This document shows, piece after piece, positions 47,750 through 57,101 of a stretch of DNA of 64,000 nucleotides; position 1 is the first letter of the stretch, and each line of letters begins with the position of its first letter. The stretch is taken from the NCBI RefSeq assembly GCF_001705665.1, contig NZ_MDHA01000069.1, positions 1 to 64,000 of the forward strand. Direction: 5' to 3'. Made by a program: the position numbers and the translations under genes. The notes beneath the pieces were generated by a model that worked only from the letters and a program-made list of their open reading frames with translations, searched no databases and was not told the DNA's origin. This stretch comes from Thioclava sp. SK-1 (lineage in GTDB: Bacteria > Pseudomonadota > Alphaproteobacteria > Rhodobacterales > Rhodobacteraceae).

Positions 47750-48724
47750 ATGAATATCAGAGCTGTGGTCCGGGGCGTCGGGCATTATCTGCCCGAACGC
47801 GTCGTCGAGAATTCCGAATTCGAGGCCACGCTTGAAACGACGGATGAATGGATTCGATCGCGCACCGGGATTGAACGCCGCCATTTCGCCGCCGAGGGTG
47901 AGACAACATCGCAGCTGGCCGTAAAGGCCGCCCAAGCCGCGCTGACCGACGCCGGGCTGGTTGCGGATGACATCGACGCGATTGTCGTGGCCACCTCAAC
48001 TGCGGATTTCACCTTTCCTTCGGTTGCGACGATGGTTCAGGCGGGATTGGGCACCACTTCTGGCTTTGCCTATGATGTGCAGGCGGTCTGCGCGGGATTC
48101 ATCTTTGCGCTGACCAATGCGAATGGTCTGATAGTTTCGGGTCAGGCCAAGCGCGTTCTGGTCATCGGGGCCGAGACCTTTTCACGCATCATGGATTGGG
48201 AAGACCGGGGCACCTGTGTGTTGTTTGGCGACGGTGCAGGCGCAGTGATTCTTGAGGCAGAAGATGGCACCGGCACCAATGCTGATCGCGGCATCTTGGC
48301 CAGTGATTTGCATTCGGACGGGCGCTATCGTGAATTGCTGTATGTCGATGGTGGTGTGTCCTCGAACGGCAAAACCGGCCATCTGCGCATGCAGGGCAAT
48401 CAGGTATTCCGTCATGCGGTGACCAAATTGGCCCAGACCGCGCATACGGCCTTGGACAAGGCCGGGCTAACCCCGGCAGATGTGCAATGGATCGTGCCCC
48501 ATCAGGCCAATCTACGCATCATTCAGGCAACCGCCGAAAAAATGAACGTGCCGATGGAGAATGTGATTGTCACAGTTCAAGACCACGGCAACACGTCCGC
48601 GGCCTCTATTCCACTGGCCCTGTCGGTTGGCAAAGCACAAGGCAAGCTAAAACCGGGCGAGCTGGTGGTGGTCGAAGCCATCGGTGGCGGGCTGGCATGG
48701 GGGGCAATCGTGCTACGCTGGTAA
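47750..48724 (+). CDS. fabH: 3-oxoacyl-[acyl-carrier-protein] synthase III
   Basis: FabH starts fatty acid synthesis by joining acetyl-CoA and malonyl-ACP. The 324-residue enzyme has the triad Cys (YDVQAVCAGFIFALTNAN), His (WIVPHQANLRIIQATAEKM) and Asn (QDHGNTSAASIPLALS). TTDEWIRSRTGIERRHFA is the family entry. It follows plsX by 4 bases in the same operon. Confidence 0.97.
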   Translation: MNIRAVVRGVGHYLPERVVENSEFEATLETTDEWIRSRTGIERRHFAAEGETTSQLAVKAAQAALTDAGLVADDIDAIVVATSTADFTFPSVATMVQAGLGTTSGFAYDVQAVCAGFIFALTNANGLIVSGQAKRVLVIGAETFSRIMDWEDRGTCVLFGDGAGAVILEAEDGTGTNADRGILASDLHSDGRYRELLYVDGGVSSNGKTGHLRMQGNQVFRHAVTKLAQTAHTALDKAGLTPADVQWIVPHQANLRIIQATAEKMNVPMENVIVTVQDHGNTSAASIPLALSVGKAQGKLKPGELVVVEAIGGGLAWGAIVLRW

Positions 48725-48828
48725 GCGTTTCTCGATTTTCTTCACCTTTGAGCAACCTTGCAAGTGGTTGATATTGACTAAAGGATATGTTGATCGCATC
48801 CTTTGTCCAGAAGTTCAGGGAGAGCAAT

Positions 48829-49131
48829 ATGGCGAATAAGACATTGACCCGTATGGATCTGAGCGAAGCCGTCTTCCGTGAGGTCGGCCTGTCGCGCAAT
48901 GAATCCGCACAGCTTGTTGAAACCGTTCTTCAGCATGTCTCTGACGCGCTGGTCGAAGGAACGACAGTCAAGATTTCCTCGTTTGGGACATTTTCCGTCC
49001 GTGAAAAAGCCTCCCGTATGGGCCGCAATCCAAAAACCGGTGAAGAGGTTCCGATCAGCCCACGCCGTGTGCTAAGCTTCCGCCCGTCGCATCTGATGAA
49101 AGATCGCGTCGCACAAGGCAACGCTAGCTGA
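48829..49131 (+). CDS. ihfA: Integration host factor subunit alpha
   Basis: IHF bends DNA at specific sites. The 100-residue HU-fold protein has [20 protein letters not shown] and the DNA-binding arm [20 protein letters not shown] followed by [18 protein letters not shown]. The Pro at the arm tip is in the NPKTGEE context. CAGGGAG precedes the ATG. ihfB is not in the window. Confidence 0.96.
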   Translation: MANKTLTRMDLSEAVFREVGLSRNESAQLVETVLQHVSDALVEGTTVKISSFGTFSVREKASRMGRNPKTGEEVPISPRRVLSFRPSHLMKDRVAQGNAS

Positions 49132-49169
49132 CAACACCCGCAGGTCACCTGCGCTTATTGAAAACGACC

Positions 49170-49188
49170 GGGCCGGAAATTCCGGCCC
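49170..49188. terminator. Weak hairpin between ihfA and the MerR gene
   Basis: GGGCCGGA at 49170-49177 pairs with TCCGGCCC at 49181-49188. There is no T run, so it may be a stability or pause element. Confidence 0.35.
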
Positions 49189-49212
49189 CTATCATGAAGA
49201 AGAGGCGGCGTA

Positions 49213-50436
49213 ATGGCGAAATCAGCTGAGGCCTTCCGGACCATTTCGGAAGTGTCTGAACTGGTCGGCGTTCCGGCCCATGTTCTGCGGTTTTGGGAAA
49301 GCAAATTCACGCAGGTTAAACCCGTTAAACGCGCTGGGGGACGGCGGTATTACCGGCCCTCGGACATTGATCTGCTGGCCGGCATCCGCTATTTGCTCCA
49401 TGACGAGGGTCTGGCCATCCGCGGCGTACAAAAAGTATTGCGCGATAAGGGCATACGACATGTCAGCGGGCTTTCCCCCGTGGTTGATGAGGCCGCAGAC
49501 AACGTCGATCAGGAACCGCAGATTTTGTCCCAGACGACCAGTGCCACGCCCGATATGATGGCCCTGTCTACCGGCGACAGCCAGAACAGCCGGCCACCAA
49601 CGGCTGCGCCTGATATGCCGCCACAACCCACAGCGGCCCTTGCAGGATCGGACGCCCCCGATGAACCGCCACACGAGGCCACCCCCCCCCCGGAGCGCGA
49701 CATCAGCGACGAAATGACCGAGGTCGCGCAGGACGCCAATAGCGCGCCCAGCTTTGACGAGGTCTTCGCGCAAAATGCCTTATTTGATTTCTCGGAAGAG
49801 GACGATCTGGACCCGTCGATGAATTTCGACGAGACATCGCAGGATCATGACACGGGCCCTCAGCCAGTAGCCACACCCGAGGATCTGGATGATCTTGACG
49901 CCGCATTTTCCGATCAACCGGCCCCACAGCCTGATACGTTTCCGCCCGTGCCCGCTGATCCCCCCTTGGCGCCTGTCCCATCGGCGCCGCCACAGCCGGT
50001 AGATGAATTTGCCCCGATCAATCAAGAGCCCGAAGACAGCTTTGTTGATCCCGCCGGATTTGAGCCTCTGTTCATCCCAGCAGGCAATGACGACGCCGCG
50101 CTGGATGATGATACCCAAGAGACCCCTCCGGACTGGGAGCCCGATTTGCCCCACCCCGGCGCGGATACGGCCCAGGGAGACCCGGTCCCTACGCCACCCG
50201 CAGACCGTGCGCCGCAGCCCGAACCTTCGTTCGAGCCAATTGAGGACGAGCCTGAAAGCCAGATAGAGGCGCTAAGCGCAGCAGAGCAATCCGCGACGCG
50301 GGTATTGAACCTGGTCGCGGGCTTGCACCAGCTCGATCCGGCGCAGCTGAGCAGTGCCGAACAGAAAATTTTGGGCCAATCCGCGCATCGTTTGCATCAG
50401 TTGAAACGCACCTTAATGGCCCCTGTGCGCGGCTAA
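49213..50436 (+). CDS. MerR-family regulator with long disordered acidic Pro-rich tail
   Basis: The first 85 residues form a MerR winged helix ([60 protein letters not shown]). About 250 residues of Pro, Asp, Glu, Ala and Gln follow, without predicted fold. A C-terminal helical segment returns at residues about 350-405 ([40 protein letters not shown]). No Cys cluster for metal sensing is present. The position after ihfA is conserved in Rhodobacterales; the targets are unknown. Confidence 0.88.
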   Translation: MAKSAEAFRTISEVSELVGVPAHVLRFWESKFTQVKPVKRAGGRRYYRPSDIDLLAGIRYLLHDEGLAIRGVQKVLRDKGIRHVSGLSPVVDEAADNVDQEPQILSQTTSATPDMMALSTGDSQNSRPPTAAPDMPPQPTAALAGSDAPDEPPHEATPPPERDISDEMTEVAQDANSAPSFDEVFAQNALFDFSEEDDLDPSMNFDETSQDHDTGPQPVATPEDLDDLDAAFSDQPAPQPDTFPPVPADPPLAPVPSAPPQPVDEFAPINQEPEDSFVDPAGFEPLFIPAGNDDAALDDDTQETPPDWEPDLPHPGADTAQGDPVPTPPADRAPQPEPSFEPIEDEPESQIEALSAAEQSATRVLNLVAGLHQLDPAQLSSAEQKILGQSAHRLHQLKRTLMAPVRG

Positions 50437-50531
50437 TCGAACCCCGAATGCAGGTTTTCGCGAAGCAGCTTAAAAAACTTTGTATTTTGGCTTGCGCCCG
50501 GGGCAGAGTTCGCACTATATCGCCCTCGTGT

Positions 50532-50609
50532 CGGGCTATGGCGCAGCCTGGTTAGCGCGTCCGTCTGGGGGACGGAAGGCCGTGAGTTCGAATCTCGCTA
50601 GCCCGACCA
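50532..50609 (+). tRNA. tRNA-Pro (anticodon GGG)
   Basis: The acceptor stem pairs CGGGCTA at 50532-50538 with TAGCCCG at 50599-50605, then A and an encoded CCA. The anticodon stem TCCGT/ACGGA encloses CTGGGGG, giving anticodon GGG. The T arm holds GTTCGAATC. The D loop contains GGTT. Confidence 0.97.
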
Positions 50610-50617
50610 CTCCGAAC

Positions 50618-50643
50618 CGCCCACCCTACAGGGGTGGGCGTTC
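50618..50643 (+). terminator. Terminator after tRNA-Pro
   Basis: CGCCCACCC at 50618-50626 pairs with GGGTGGGCG at 50632-50640, then TTCT. It lies 8 bases after the tRNA CCA and before dcd. Confidence 0.7.
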
Positions 50644-50662
50644 TGCTATCAGGGAGACGCAT

Positions 50663-51742
50663 ATGGCTGTTGGTGTTCTATCCGATACGTCGATCAAGCA
50701 GATGATCAGCGCCGCTGAGATTTCGGCGGATCTGCCCGTGATCCCTGAACAAATTCAACCTGCCAGTTTGGATTTGCGCCTTGGGACATGTGCCTATCGC
50801 ATCCGCGCATCCTTTCTGGCCGGGCCGCGAACCCCGGTGACAGACAAGCTGGCCGATTTCGAAATGCACCGGATGGATTTGACCGATGGTGGCGTTTTGG
50901 AAAAGGGATGTGTGTATCTGGTGCCGCTGATGGAACGGCTGGCCCTGCCGCAAACGGTAACGGCGGTGGCCAATGCCAAAAGCTCGACCGGGCGGCTGGA
51001 TCTGCTGACGCGTGTCATCACCGATGAAGGTGTGGAGTTTGATCGCATTCCGGCAGGTTATACTGGTCCGCTCTACGCTGAGATTTGTCCGCGCAGCTTC
51101 TCGGTTTTGGTGCGCCCGGGCATGCGGCTGAATCAGATCCGCTTTAGCGCGGGTCAGGCCACATTATCCGATGATGTGCTTAAGGCGCTGCATGCGGCGG
51201 AACCGCTGGTATCAGGGGACGCGGTAATTGACCACGGGCTTGGCTTTTCGGTGGATCTGCGGCCCGCCTCCGGCGATCTGGTGGGCTACCGTGCCAAACC
51301 GCATACTGGCGTGATTGATCTGGATAAAATCGGCCATTACCGTGCATCGGAATTCTGGGAAGAGCTGCGCACGACCGAAGGGCGGATCATTCTGGACCCC
51401 GGTGCGTTCTATATTCTTGTGTCGCGCGAGGCGGTGACGATCCCCCCCGATTATGCGGCCGAAATGGCGCCTTATTTGGCCATGGTGGGCGAATTCCGCG
51501 TGCATTACGCGGGTTTCTTTGATCCCGGCTTTGGCCACGGGGCCGCCGGTGGCGTGGGATCACGCGGCGTGTTGGAAGTGCGCTGTCATGAAGCGCCCTT
51601 CGTATTGGAACACGGGCAGGTTGTCGGACGCTTGGTCTATGAACAAATGTCACAACGGCCAGAGCGCCTGTATGGCGCAGACCTAAAATCGAATTACCAA
51701 GGTCAGGGCCTGAAACTGGCCAAACACTTCGTCACCGATTAA
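50663..51742 (+). CDS. dcd: Two-domain 2'-deoxycytidine 5'-triphosphate deaminase
   Basis: Dcd turns dCTP into dUTP for dTMP synthesis. The 359-residue protein is about twice the length of the usual Dcd and looks like two dUTPase-fold units in one chain. The first holds IPEQIQPASLDLRLGTCAYR, ANAKSSTGRLDLLTRVI, the likely catalytic Glu in GYTGPLYAEICPR, and VRPGMRLNQIRF. The second runs from about residue 185 (VIDHGLGFSVDLRPASGDLV; EMAPYLAMVGEFRVHYAGFF). AGGGAG precedes the ATG. Its stop overlaps the end of the next gene on the other strand by four bases. Confidence 0.88.
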   Translation: MAVGVLSDTSIKQMISAAEISADLPVIPEQIQPASLDLRLGTCAYRIRASFLAGPRTPVTDKLADFEMHRMDLTDGGVLEKGCVYLVPLMERLALPQTVTAVANAKSSTGRLDLLTRVITDEGVEFDRIPAGYTGPLYAEICPRSFSVLVRPGMRLNQIRFSAGQATLSDDVLKALHAAEPLVSGDAVIDHGLGFSVDLRPASGDLVGYRAKPHTGVIDLDKIGHYRASEFWEELRTTEGRIILDPGAFYILVSREAVTIPPDYAAEMAPYLAMVGEFRVHYAGFFDPGFGHGAAGGVGSRGVLEVRCHEAPFVLEHGQVVGRLVYEQMSQRPERLYGADLKSNYQGQGLKLAKHFVTD

Positions 51743-52956
51743 CCCGCCTGCGACAGTGCCAGGTCCAGAAGCAGCTGCGCGCCTTGGGCCGCATGTGCAG
51801 GCGTGCACCATTCAGCTTCACTGTGGGATACCCCATCGCGACACGGGACAAAGATCAGGGCGGTCGGGCAAATGCCATGCAGCGCCAGCGCATCATGCGC
51901 CGTCAATGTTGGCAGCTGTGTTGCAGTAAGACCGCGCTTTTGCGCCAAGTCCACGCCAAGCGCGCGCAGATCGGGGGAAAAATCAAACGCCTCACGAAAA
52001 TGCCGATGTTCAACATCAATATCCAGCCCAGTCTGGGCGCTCACCTGTGCCACCGCATCGTTTATCTGCGCCATGATCTGCGCACGGCCTTCGGCAGTGT
52101 TATGCACGATGGCATAGGACAGCTGCGTCAGATGCGGGATGTTCACGCGGTTATTGGGCCAGTTATCAATGCAAGAGGCGCTGACCATGCCCTCGGGCTC
52201 CATCGCCGCGCCGATGGCATCAATGGCCAGAATCAATCGCGCAGCCCCTGACAACGCATTGCGCCGACGCGACATCGGCTCGGTCTGGCTATGCGCGTTA
52301 GCACCCCGGATAGTGATATAGCCTGACGCCATATTCGAGGTGCGCGACACCATCGCGATATCGATCGCTGCGCGCTCCAGCTCGGGCCCCTGTTCGATAT
52401 GCAGTTCTAGGTAGCAATGTGGGACACGCCCGCCAACCAGCGCAGGCCCCGCCATACCGCGCAGCGCATCCGCCAGGCGGATGTCATCGCTGTCACGCCG
52501 TTCAAGCACTTGGTCCAGCGCCAATGTGCCACAAAAACAGCCCGAGCCCATCACGCCGGGCTGAAACCTAGCGCCTTCCTCATTGGTCCAGTTCACCACC
52601 TCAATCGGGTGGCGCGTTTCCACCTTGTCGCGGTCCAACGCACGGCACAGCTCTAACCCAGCAAGCACGCCCAGAACCCCGTCGAATTTCCCACCCGGCA
52701 TCTGTGTATCCAGGTGGCTACCCACCATTACGGGGGCTGCGTCGGGCTGCGTGCCCTCACGTCGCGCAAAAATGTTCCCGATCTGATCGACACTGACCGA
52801 CAGGCCAGCCTCCTGCGCCCAGTGGATGAACAGCGCCCGGCCCTGACGATCTGCGTCGGATAAGGCGGGGCGAAAGCTGCCGCCGTTGGGCGTGCCGCCA
52901 ATCGCGCCCATTACCATCAGATCGGACCACAGGCGGGCAGGTTCAATATCAGGCAT
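51739..52956 (-). CDS. Zn-dependent amidase/hydantoinase-carbamoylase family (M20)
   Basis: A 405-residue M20-type amidohydrolase. Metal ligands lie in VMVGSHLDTQMPGGKFDGVL, VVNWTNEEGARFQPGVMGSG, HCYLELHIEQGPELE and a late His (CRDGVSHSEAEWC). The dimerisation insert TIRGANAHSQTEPMSRRRNA is typical of N-carbamoyl-L-amino acid hydrolases, allantoate amidohydrolases and ureidoglycolases; the exact substrate cannot be set from sequence. Such enzymes release ammonia or feed ureide breakdown, which would fit a urea-using cell. AGGAT precedes the ATG at 52956 by 7 bases. Confidence 0.85.
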   Translation of the reverse strand: MPDIEPARLWSDLMVMGAIGGTPNGGSFRPALSDADRQGRALFIHWAQEAGLSVSVDQIGNIFARREGTQPDAAPVMVGSHLDTQMPGGKFDGVLGVLAGLELCRALDRDKVETRHPIEVVNWTNEEGARFQPGVMGSGCFCGTLALDQVLERRDSDDIRLADALRGMAGPALVGGRVPHCYLELHIEQGPELERAAIDIAMVSRTSNMASGYITIRGANAHSQTEPMSRRRNALSGAARLILAIDAIGAAMEPEGMVSASCIDNWPNNRVNIPHLTQLSYAIVHNTAEGRAQIMAQINDAVAQVSAQTGLDIDVEHRHFREAFDFSPDLRALGVDLAQKRGLTATQLPTLTAHDALALHGICPTALIFVPCRDGVSHSEAEWCTPAHAAQGAQLLLDLALSQAG

Positions 52957-53048
52957 TAAAATATCCTCATTTTTGTCGACAATATGACAATGGTCGGATG
53001 TTGCAAGCCCGGTTGCACAAAAGCCGCCATTCGCATACCCCAAGACAT

Positions 53049-53423
53049 ATGCATAGTATTGATGACATCATCCGCGATCGCGGCTCTAAATATGCCGTGT
53101 CAGGGGCGCCGTGCTACGATGAGGCACAGGCAAAAAGCCTGATCAAACAACTAAAGCAGACCAAGAAATTCGCCAAAGCCACGCATAACACATGGGGGCT
53201 GTTAACAGACGACGGGCCCATCAAAAATGATGATGGTGAAAGCGGCGCAGGCATGGTGATTTTACGTATGCTGGAACGCGACCAGGTGAAAAATCACCTT
53301 GTCATCGTCACGCGCTGGTACGGCGGCAAACATCTTGGCGGCGACCGCTTCCGCCATGTGCAAGATGCGGTGCGGATCTATCTGCGCGACATCGGCACCG
53401 AACGGTCAGAAACGGCGGGTTAA
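53049..53423 (+). CDS. YigZ/IMPACT N-terminal domain protein (UPF0029)
   Basis: A 124-residue protein with only the IMPACT N-terminal domain: KYAVSGAPCYDEAQAKSLIK, ATHNTWGLLTDDGPIKNDDG, ESGAGMVILRMLE and VIVTRWYGGKHLGGDRFRHV. The C-terminal DUF1949 domain of full-length YigZ is missing, as in some alphaproteobacterial forms. Function unknown; eukaryotic IMPACT modulates Gcn2. The ATG at 53049 lacks a strong ribosome site. Its end overlaps the 66-residue gene on the other strand by 18 bases. Confidence 0.85.
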   Translation: MHSIDDIIRDRGSKYAVSGAPCYDEAQAKSLIKQLKQTKKFAKATHNTWGLLTDDGPIKNDDGESGAGMVILRMLERDQVKNHLVIVTRWYGGKHLGGDRFRHVQDAVRIYLRDIGTERSETAG

Positions 53424-53603
53424 CCGGCTGGCTTGCCGCGCGCGCTTGGCCAATTTTTGCGCCTGACGGGCCTGTTCAGGATCAGTGGACGTCCCGCCTT
53501 TGCCGCGTTTGCTGGCGTAGGCGATGCCCTTATTGATACCCGCGTTGACGCCGCGCCGCAAAAGCTGGCGAAACACCATATTCAAGATCTGGCTTGCGTT
53601 CAT
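53406..53603 (-). CDS. Small basic conserved protein after scpB
   Basis: A 65-residue, strongly basic protein: an amphipathic helix (NASQILNMVFRQLLRRGVNA), a Gly/Ser linker (KRGKGGTST) and a basic helix ending LAKRARQASRLTRRF. It may bind nucleic acid or membranes. GGAG lies 6 bases before the ATG at 53603 and 3 before an alternative ATG at 53606. I recall relatives in Rhodobacterales without function. It follows scpB by 51 bases, where tatA often stands in related genomes. Confidence 0.65.
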   Translation of the reverse strand: MNASQILNMVFRQLLRRGVNAGINKGIAYASKRGKGGTSTDPEQARQAQKLAKRARQASRLTRRF

Positions 53604-53654
53604 CATAGGCTCCTTCCACCCTATACTTGGGCGCTGCGCGATAAATTGAAAGAG

Positions 53655-54314
53655 CTATTCTTTGAAAAGTTCGCTTTGCCCGTCGTCATTGAGCAAGGGC
53701 TCTTCCTCCCCATCGGGATCCTCTTCGCCCGGCATTGAACGGCTGTCCAGCAGACCCGCGGCGCGCAAATCGCGTAACCCCGGCAAATCGCGGGCCGTTT
53801 CCAGACTAAAGTGGTCCAAGAACGCCTCGGTGACGATAAATGTTACCGGCCGACCCGGTGTCATCTTACGGCGGCCAAAGCGGATCCAATCCAGCTCTAA
53901 TAACAGATCAATCGTGCCGCGCGACACGGCCACACCGCGAATTTCCTCGATTTCGGCCCGGGTCGCGGGCTGATGATAGGCGATAATCGCCAATGTCTCG
54001 ATTGCGGCGCGCGACAGCTTGCGTTGTTCGACGGTTTCCTTTTGCATCAAGAAGCCCAGATCAGGGGCCGTGCGGATCGCGAAGGCCTCGCCCACGCGCA
54101 CCACATTGACGCCGCGCCCCTCATAACGTTTGCGCAGATAAGCAACGGCCTCTGCGGGGTCACAGCCCAGCGGCATCCGCTCTGCCATGTCTTTCAGCGT
54201 CACCGGCTCAGCCGAGGCAAATAGGATCGCTTCGACCATACGCTCTTGCTCGCCAATCGGCGGGGCTTTGAACAGCGTCTTTTCGCGGGCTTTGGGGTGC
54301 ACGGTTTCGCTCAT
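53655..54314 (-). CDS. scpB: Segregation and condensation protein B
   Basis: ScpB binds ScpA and Smc in the bacterial condensin. The 219-residue protein has two winged helices: MVEAILFASAEPVTLKDMAE and LSRAAIETLAIIAYHQPATR, EIEEIRGVAVSRGTIDLLLE, then LDWIRFGRRKMTPGRPVTFI. An acidic tail follows (PGEEDPDGEEEPLLNDDG). The ATG at 54314 overlaps the scpA stop (ATGA). Confidence 0.94.
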   Translation of the reverse strand: MSETVHPKAREKTLFKAPPIGEQERMVEAILFASAEPVTLKDMAERMPLGCDPAEAVAYLRKRYEGRGVNVVRVGEAFAIRTAPDLGFLMQKETVEQRKLSRAAIETLAIIAYHQPATRAEIEEIRGVAVSRGTIDLLLELDWIRFGRRKMTPGRPVTFIVTEAFLDHFSLETARDLPGLRDLRAAGLLDSRSMPGEEDPDGEEEPLLNDDGQSELFKE

Positions 54315-55090
54315 GGTTTCTTCCGAATAGAAATAGGGGCGAATGTCGCGGATTGGCGCAATTCGATCTGGCCCTGCTTTGCCATTTCCAATGACGCCGC
54401 AAATGTCGCCGCTGTGGCCGAACGTCGCCGCTGTCGCTCCGCCGTCCAACCCTGCGGCAGATAGCTGACCAAATCCGTCCAGTCCCCGGCGAATGCAATC
54501 ACAGAGCGCATCTGATCCAAGGCTTGTTCCATCGTAAAGACATCTTTACGGTCAAAGGCATAGGGGCGGAATTCGTCACGGGTGCGCACCCGGGCATAAC
54601 CCTGCATCAAGTCCAGCAAACTGGCAGAGTAGGTCACTTTGCGTAGCTTTGTCACATCCTCGCTGGTGCCGCGCGCGAATGTATCGCGGCCGAGGCGATT
54701 GCGTGCCATCAAACGCGCGGCTGCATCGCGCATCGCTTCCAGACGTTCCAACTGAAACGCCAGATGCGCGGCCAGATCGTCTGCCGAAGGGCCATCAGCC
54801 TGCGGATCCGGTGGCAGCAGCAATTTGGATTTTAAAAAGGCCAGCCACGCTGCCATGACCAGATAATCCGCCGCCAGTTCAATCCGCAATTCCGTCGCCT
54901 TGTCGACAAAGCGCAGATATTGCTCGGACAGCGCCAAGACGGAAACCTTGCGCAAATCAACCTTTTGTGTCCGCGACAGCGTCAACAGCAGATCCAGCGG
55001 ACCTTCAAAGCCGTCGACATCGACAATCAGCGATTCAGCAGCAAGGCGCTGCGCGACCTGCGTTGGGAAGGGGGGATCGTCATCAGCCAT
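54311..55090 (-). CDS. scpA: Segregation and condensation protein A
   Basis: ScpA is the kleisin that bridges Smc heads. The 259-residue protein has DVDGFEGPLDLLLTLSRTQK, RIELAADYLVMAAWLAFLKS, KLLLPP and the C-terminal winged helix around DLVSYLPQGW. It starts 4 bases after nagZ and is joined to scpB by overlapping codons, as in the usual kleisin-kite pair. smc itself is not in the window. Confidence 0.94.
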   Translation of the reverse strand: MADDDPPFPTQVAQRLAAESLIVDVDGFEGPLDLLLTLSRTQKVDLRKVSVLALSEQYLRFVDKATELRIELAADYLVMAAWLAFLKSKLLLPPDPQADGPSADDLAAHLAFQLERLEAMRDAAARLMARNRLGRDTFARGTSEDVTKLRKVTYSASLLDLMQGYARVRTRDEFRPYAFDRKDVFTMEQALDQMRSVIAFAGDWTDLVSYLPQGWTAERQRRRSATAATFAASLEMAKQGQIELRQSATFAPISIRKKP

Positions 55091-55094
55091 GGAG

Positions 55095-56078
55095 TTACGG
55101 GGTCAGCAAACGGGCCAAATCGGCATCCAGCACATCCAGATCAATCGGTTGCGGCGTGATCCTTCGGGCCAATGCGGCATCGGCGCGGCGACTGGCCTGC
55201 CTGGTCAATATGCCTGCGCCTTGGACCGCCTGCGCGGCCTCAAGTGCGTCACCATTGCAATGCAGCACGACATCACAGCCAGCCGCAATACTGGCCTGCG
55301 CCCGGTCCAAGATCGTGCCTGACAGGGCCTGCATCGACAGATCATCCGTCATCACCAAACCGTCAAAGCCGATCTCTTGTCGGATCACATCCATCATTTT
55401 GCGCGATTGCGTTGCCGGGCTGGTGTCAAAGGCGGTAAAGCGGATATGCGCGGTCATCGCCATCGGCAGGTCGTTCAATGCAGCGAATGGGGCAAAATCC
55501 TGCGCCAGATCCTCTATGCTGGCAGTGACAGTGGGCAGATCCTTATGGCTGTCTGCCGTGGCGCGACCATGACCGGGGATATGTTTGATAATCGGAAGCA
55601 CACCTCCCGCCAGAAAGCCATCCGCAGTCATTCTTGCCAAACGCATGACATCTTCGGGTGTCCCGCCAAAACAACGGTTGCGCAGAAACGGATGGGTTTG
55701 CGGCCCGGCGATATCGCAGCATGGCGCGCAATTGGCATCAATGCCGGCCGCGCGCAGCTCTGCGGCCATGATAAGGGCGCGCAACCAAAAGCTGCGGGCC
55801 GGGTCCTGCGCAATCTGCGCCTGCTCCAATGGCGGCAGCCATTCACGCCAATGTGGGGCGCGCAGCCGCTGCACCCGGCCCCCTTCCTGATCGATCAAAA
55901 TCGGCGCATCACGCCCAACACAGGTGCGCAGATCCTGCGTCAAACGGCGCAACCGCTCTGGCGTATCCACGTTTCGTGCGAAGAGGATAAACCCCCAAGG
56001 GTCGCTGTCGCGAAAGAACGCCTGCTCGCGGGCGGACAGGTCGGGGCCTTCCAGCCCCAAGATCACGGCGGTCGTCAT
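55095..56078 (-). CDS. nagZ: Beta-N-acetylhexosaminidase NagZ (GH3)
   Basis: NagZ removes GlcNAc from muropeptides in cell-wall recycling. The 327-residue GH3 enzyme has ILIDQEGGRVQRLRAPHWRE, the acid/base loop IKHIPGHGRATADSHKDLPT with Asp-His, and the nucleophile in GLVMTDDLSMQALSG. The ATG at 56078 overlaps the SPOR gene stop by one base (TGATG). It feeds the same operon as argS and scpAB. Confidence 0.96.
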   Translation of the reverse strand: MTTAVILGLEGPDLSAREQAFFRDSDPWGFILFARNVDTPERLRRLTQDLRTCVGRDAPILIDQEGGRVQRLRAPHWREWLPPLEQAQIAQDPARSFWLRALIMAAELRAAGIDANCAPCCDIAGPQTHPFLRNRCFGGTPEDVMRLARMTADGFLAGGVLPIIKHIPGHGRATADSHKDLPTVTASIEDLAQDFAPFAALNDLPMAMTAHIRFTAFDTSPATQSRKMMDVIRQEIGFDGLVMTDDLSMQALSGTILDRAQASIAAGCDVVLHCNGDALEAAQAVQGAGILTRQASRRADAALARRITPQPIDLDVLDADLARLLTP

Positions 56079-57043
56079 CAACGGGCCTTTGCGGGAATGC
56101 AGTTTGATCCTTCGGCCACAAGCGCTGCACAAAAGCGGCGGGCGGAATCAACATCATCAAAGCCCACAACACGCAGCCGCCAGAAATCGCGCCCACCCGA
56201 CGCCGCCTCTTGCAAGACGCGCTGCTTGCCATCCATCAAACTGCCAAACCGTTGTGCGACCCGGTCCCATTCCGCGCGGGCCAACTCGGGGCTGTCAAAT
56301 GCCCCCAATTGCACCAGGCGCGTCCCTTCGGACAAGGATCCCGGGTCAATTTCGACAGGGGCTGCAGCGGCCGCCCCACCGCCAAAGGAGGCAGCAACAG
56401 CCATCGCCGCAGCTTCCGCTTCCAGGTCACGGCCACCCGGGCGTTTCAGCGGCCGTGGAGAGCGGCTGACACCGGGCACCGATGCGGCAATGATCTCTAG
56501 ATCGGGCGTGTCCACGCCATCTTCGCCATCGATCATGACCATGTCATCATCTTCTGCGGCCAAGTCTTCTGCCGATGCATCATCTGTCTGTGGCAGGCGC
56601 GCCACGGCTTGGGTCGCGACCAATTCCCCCATCGGCAAATCTTCACCCGCGAGATTTGGCGGATCAGGGGCCAGCGTGACCTCATCGGGGCCGGGCGCAG
56701 TCAGCCCGGTGCCGGCAACGGCATTGACCGACAGACCCACATGACGGGCCAGTTCCCCACCGGGATCTTCGGGTGAGATACGCGCAGGACCTTCAACGGC
56801 CCGCACAACGGGCACGCCCTGAATATCACGCACGGCAAGCTTATACCCCCAAACGCACAGGCCGATGACCAACGCGACAGAAGACACCGCACCCGCGATA
56901 TTCATCAAACGTTGGGTCGAGCTGGCCGATGGGGCTGGCCCCATCGCACCCTGCATCATCTCAGGGGTCTGATAATACGGATCCTGCCCGGTCGGGGCGG
57001 ATGAATAATACCCGCCGCCTTCGTGGCCGTGAATGCTTGCCAT
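56078..57043 (-). CDS. SPOR-domain membrane protein
   Basis: A 321-residue inner-membrane protein. A short cytoplasmic part is followed by one helix (residues about 47-67, IAGAVSSVALVIGLCVWGYK), then a long acidic, Pro-rich periplasmic linker (residues 70-235) and a C-terminal SPOR domain (GTRLVQLGAFDSPELARAEW; FWRLRVVGFDDVDSARRFCA). SPOR domains bind peptidoglycan with stripped side chains at division sites, so a role in cell division or envelope is likely. It is cotranscribed with argS and nagZ. Confidence 0.92.
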   Translation of the reverse strand: MASIHGHEGGGYYSSAPTGQDPYYQTPEMMQGAMGPAPSASSTQRLMNIAGAVSSVALVIGLCVWGYKLAVRDIQGVPVVRAVEGPARISPEDPGGELARHVGLSVNAVAGTGLTAPGPDEVTLAPDPPNLAGEDLPMGELVATQAVARLPQTDDASAEDLAAEDDDMVMIDGEDGVDTPDLEIIAASVPGVSRSPRPLKRPGGRDLEAEAAAMAVAASFGGGAAAAAPVEIDPGSLSEGTRLVQLGAFDSPELARAEWDRVAQRFGSLMDGKQRVLQEAASGGRDFWRLRVVGFDDVDSARRFCAALVAEGSNCIPAKAR

Positions 57044-57101
57044 GTCTGCCTCGTCGCCGGGAAGTCCGGCCTTGCCCTCATCCCCCAAGCGACGTGCAAT
57101 T

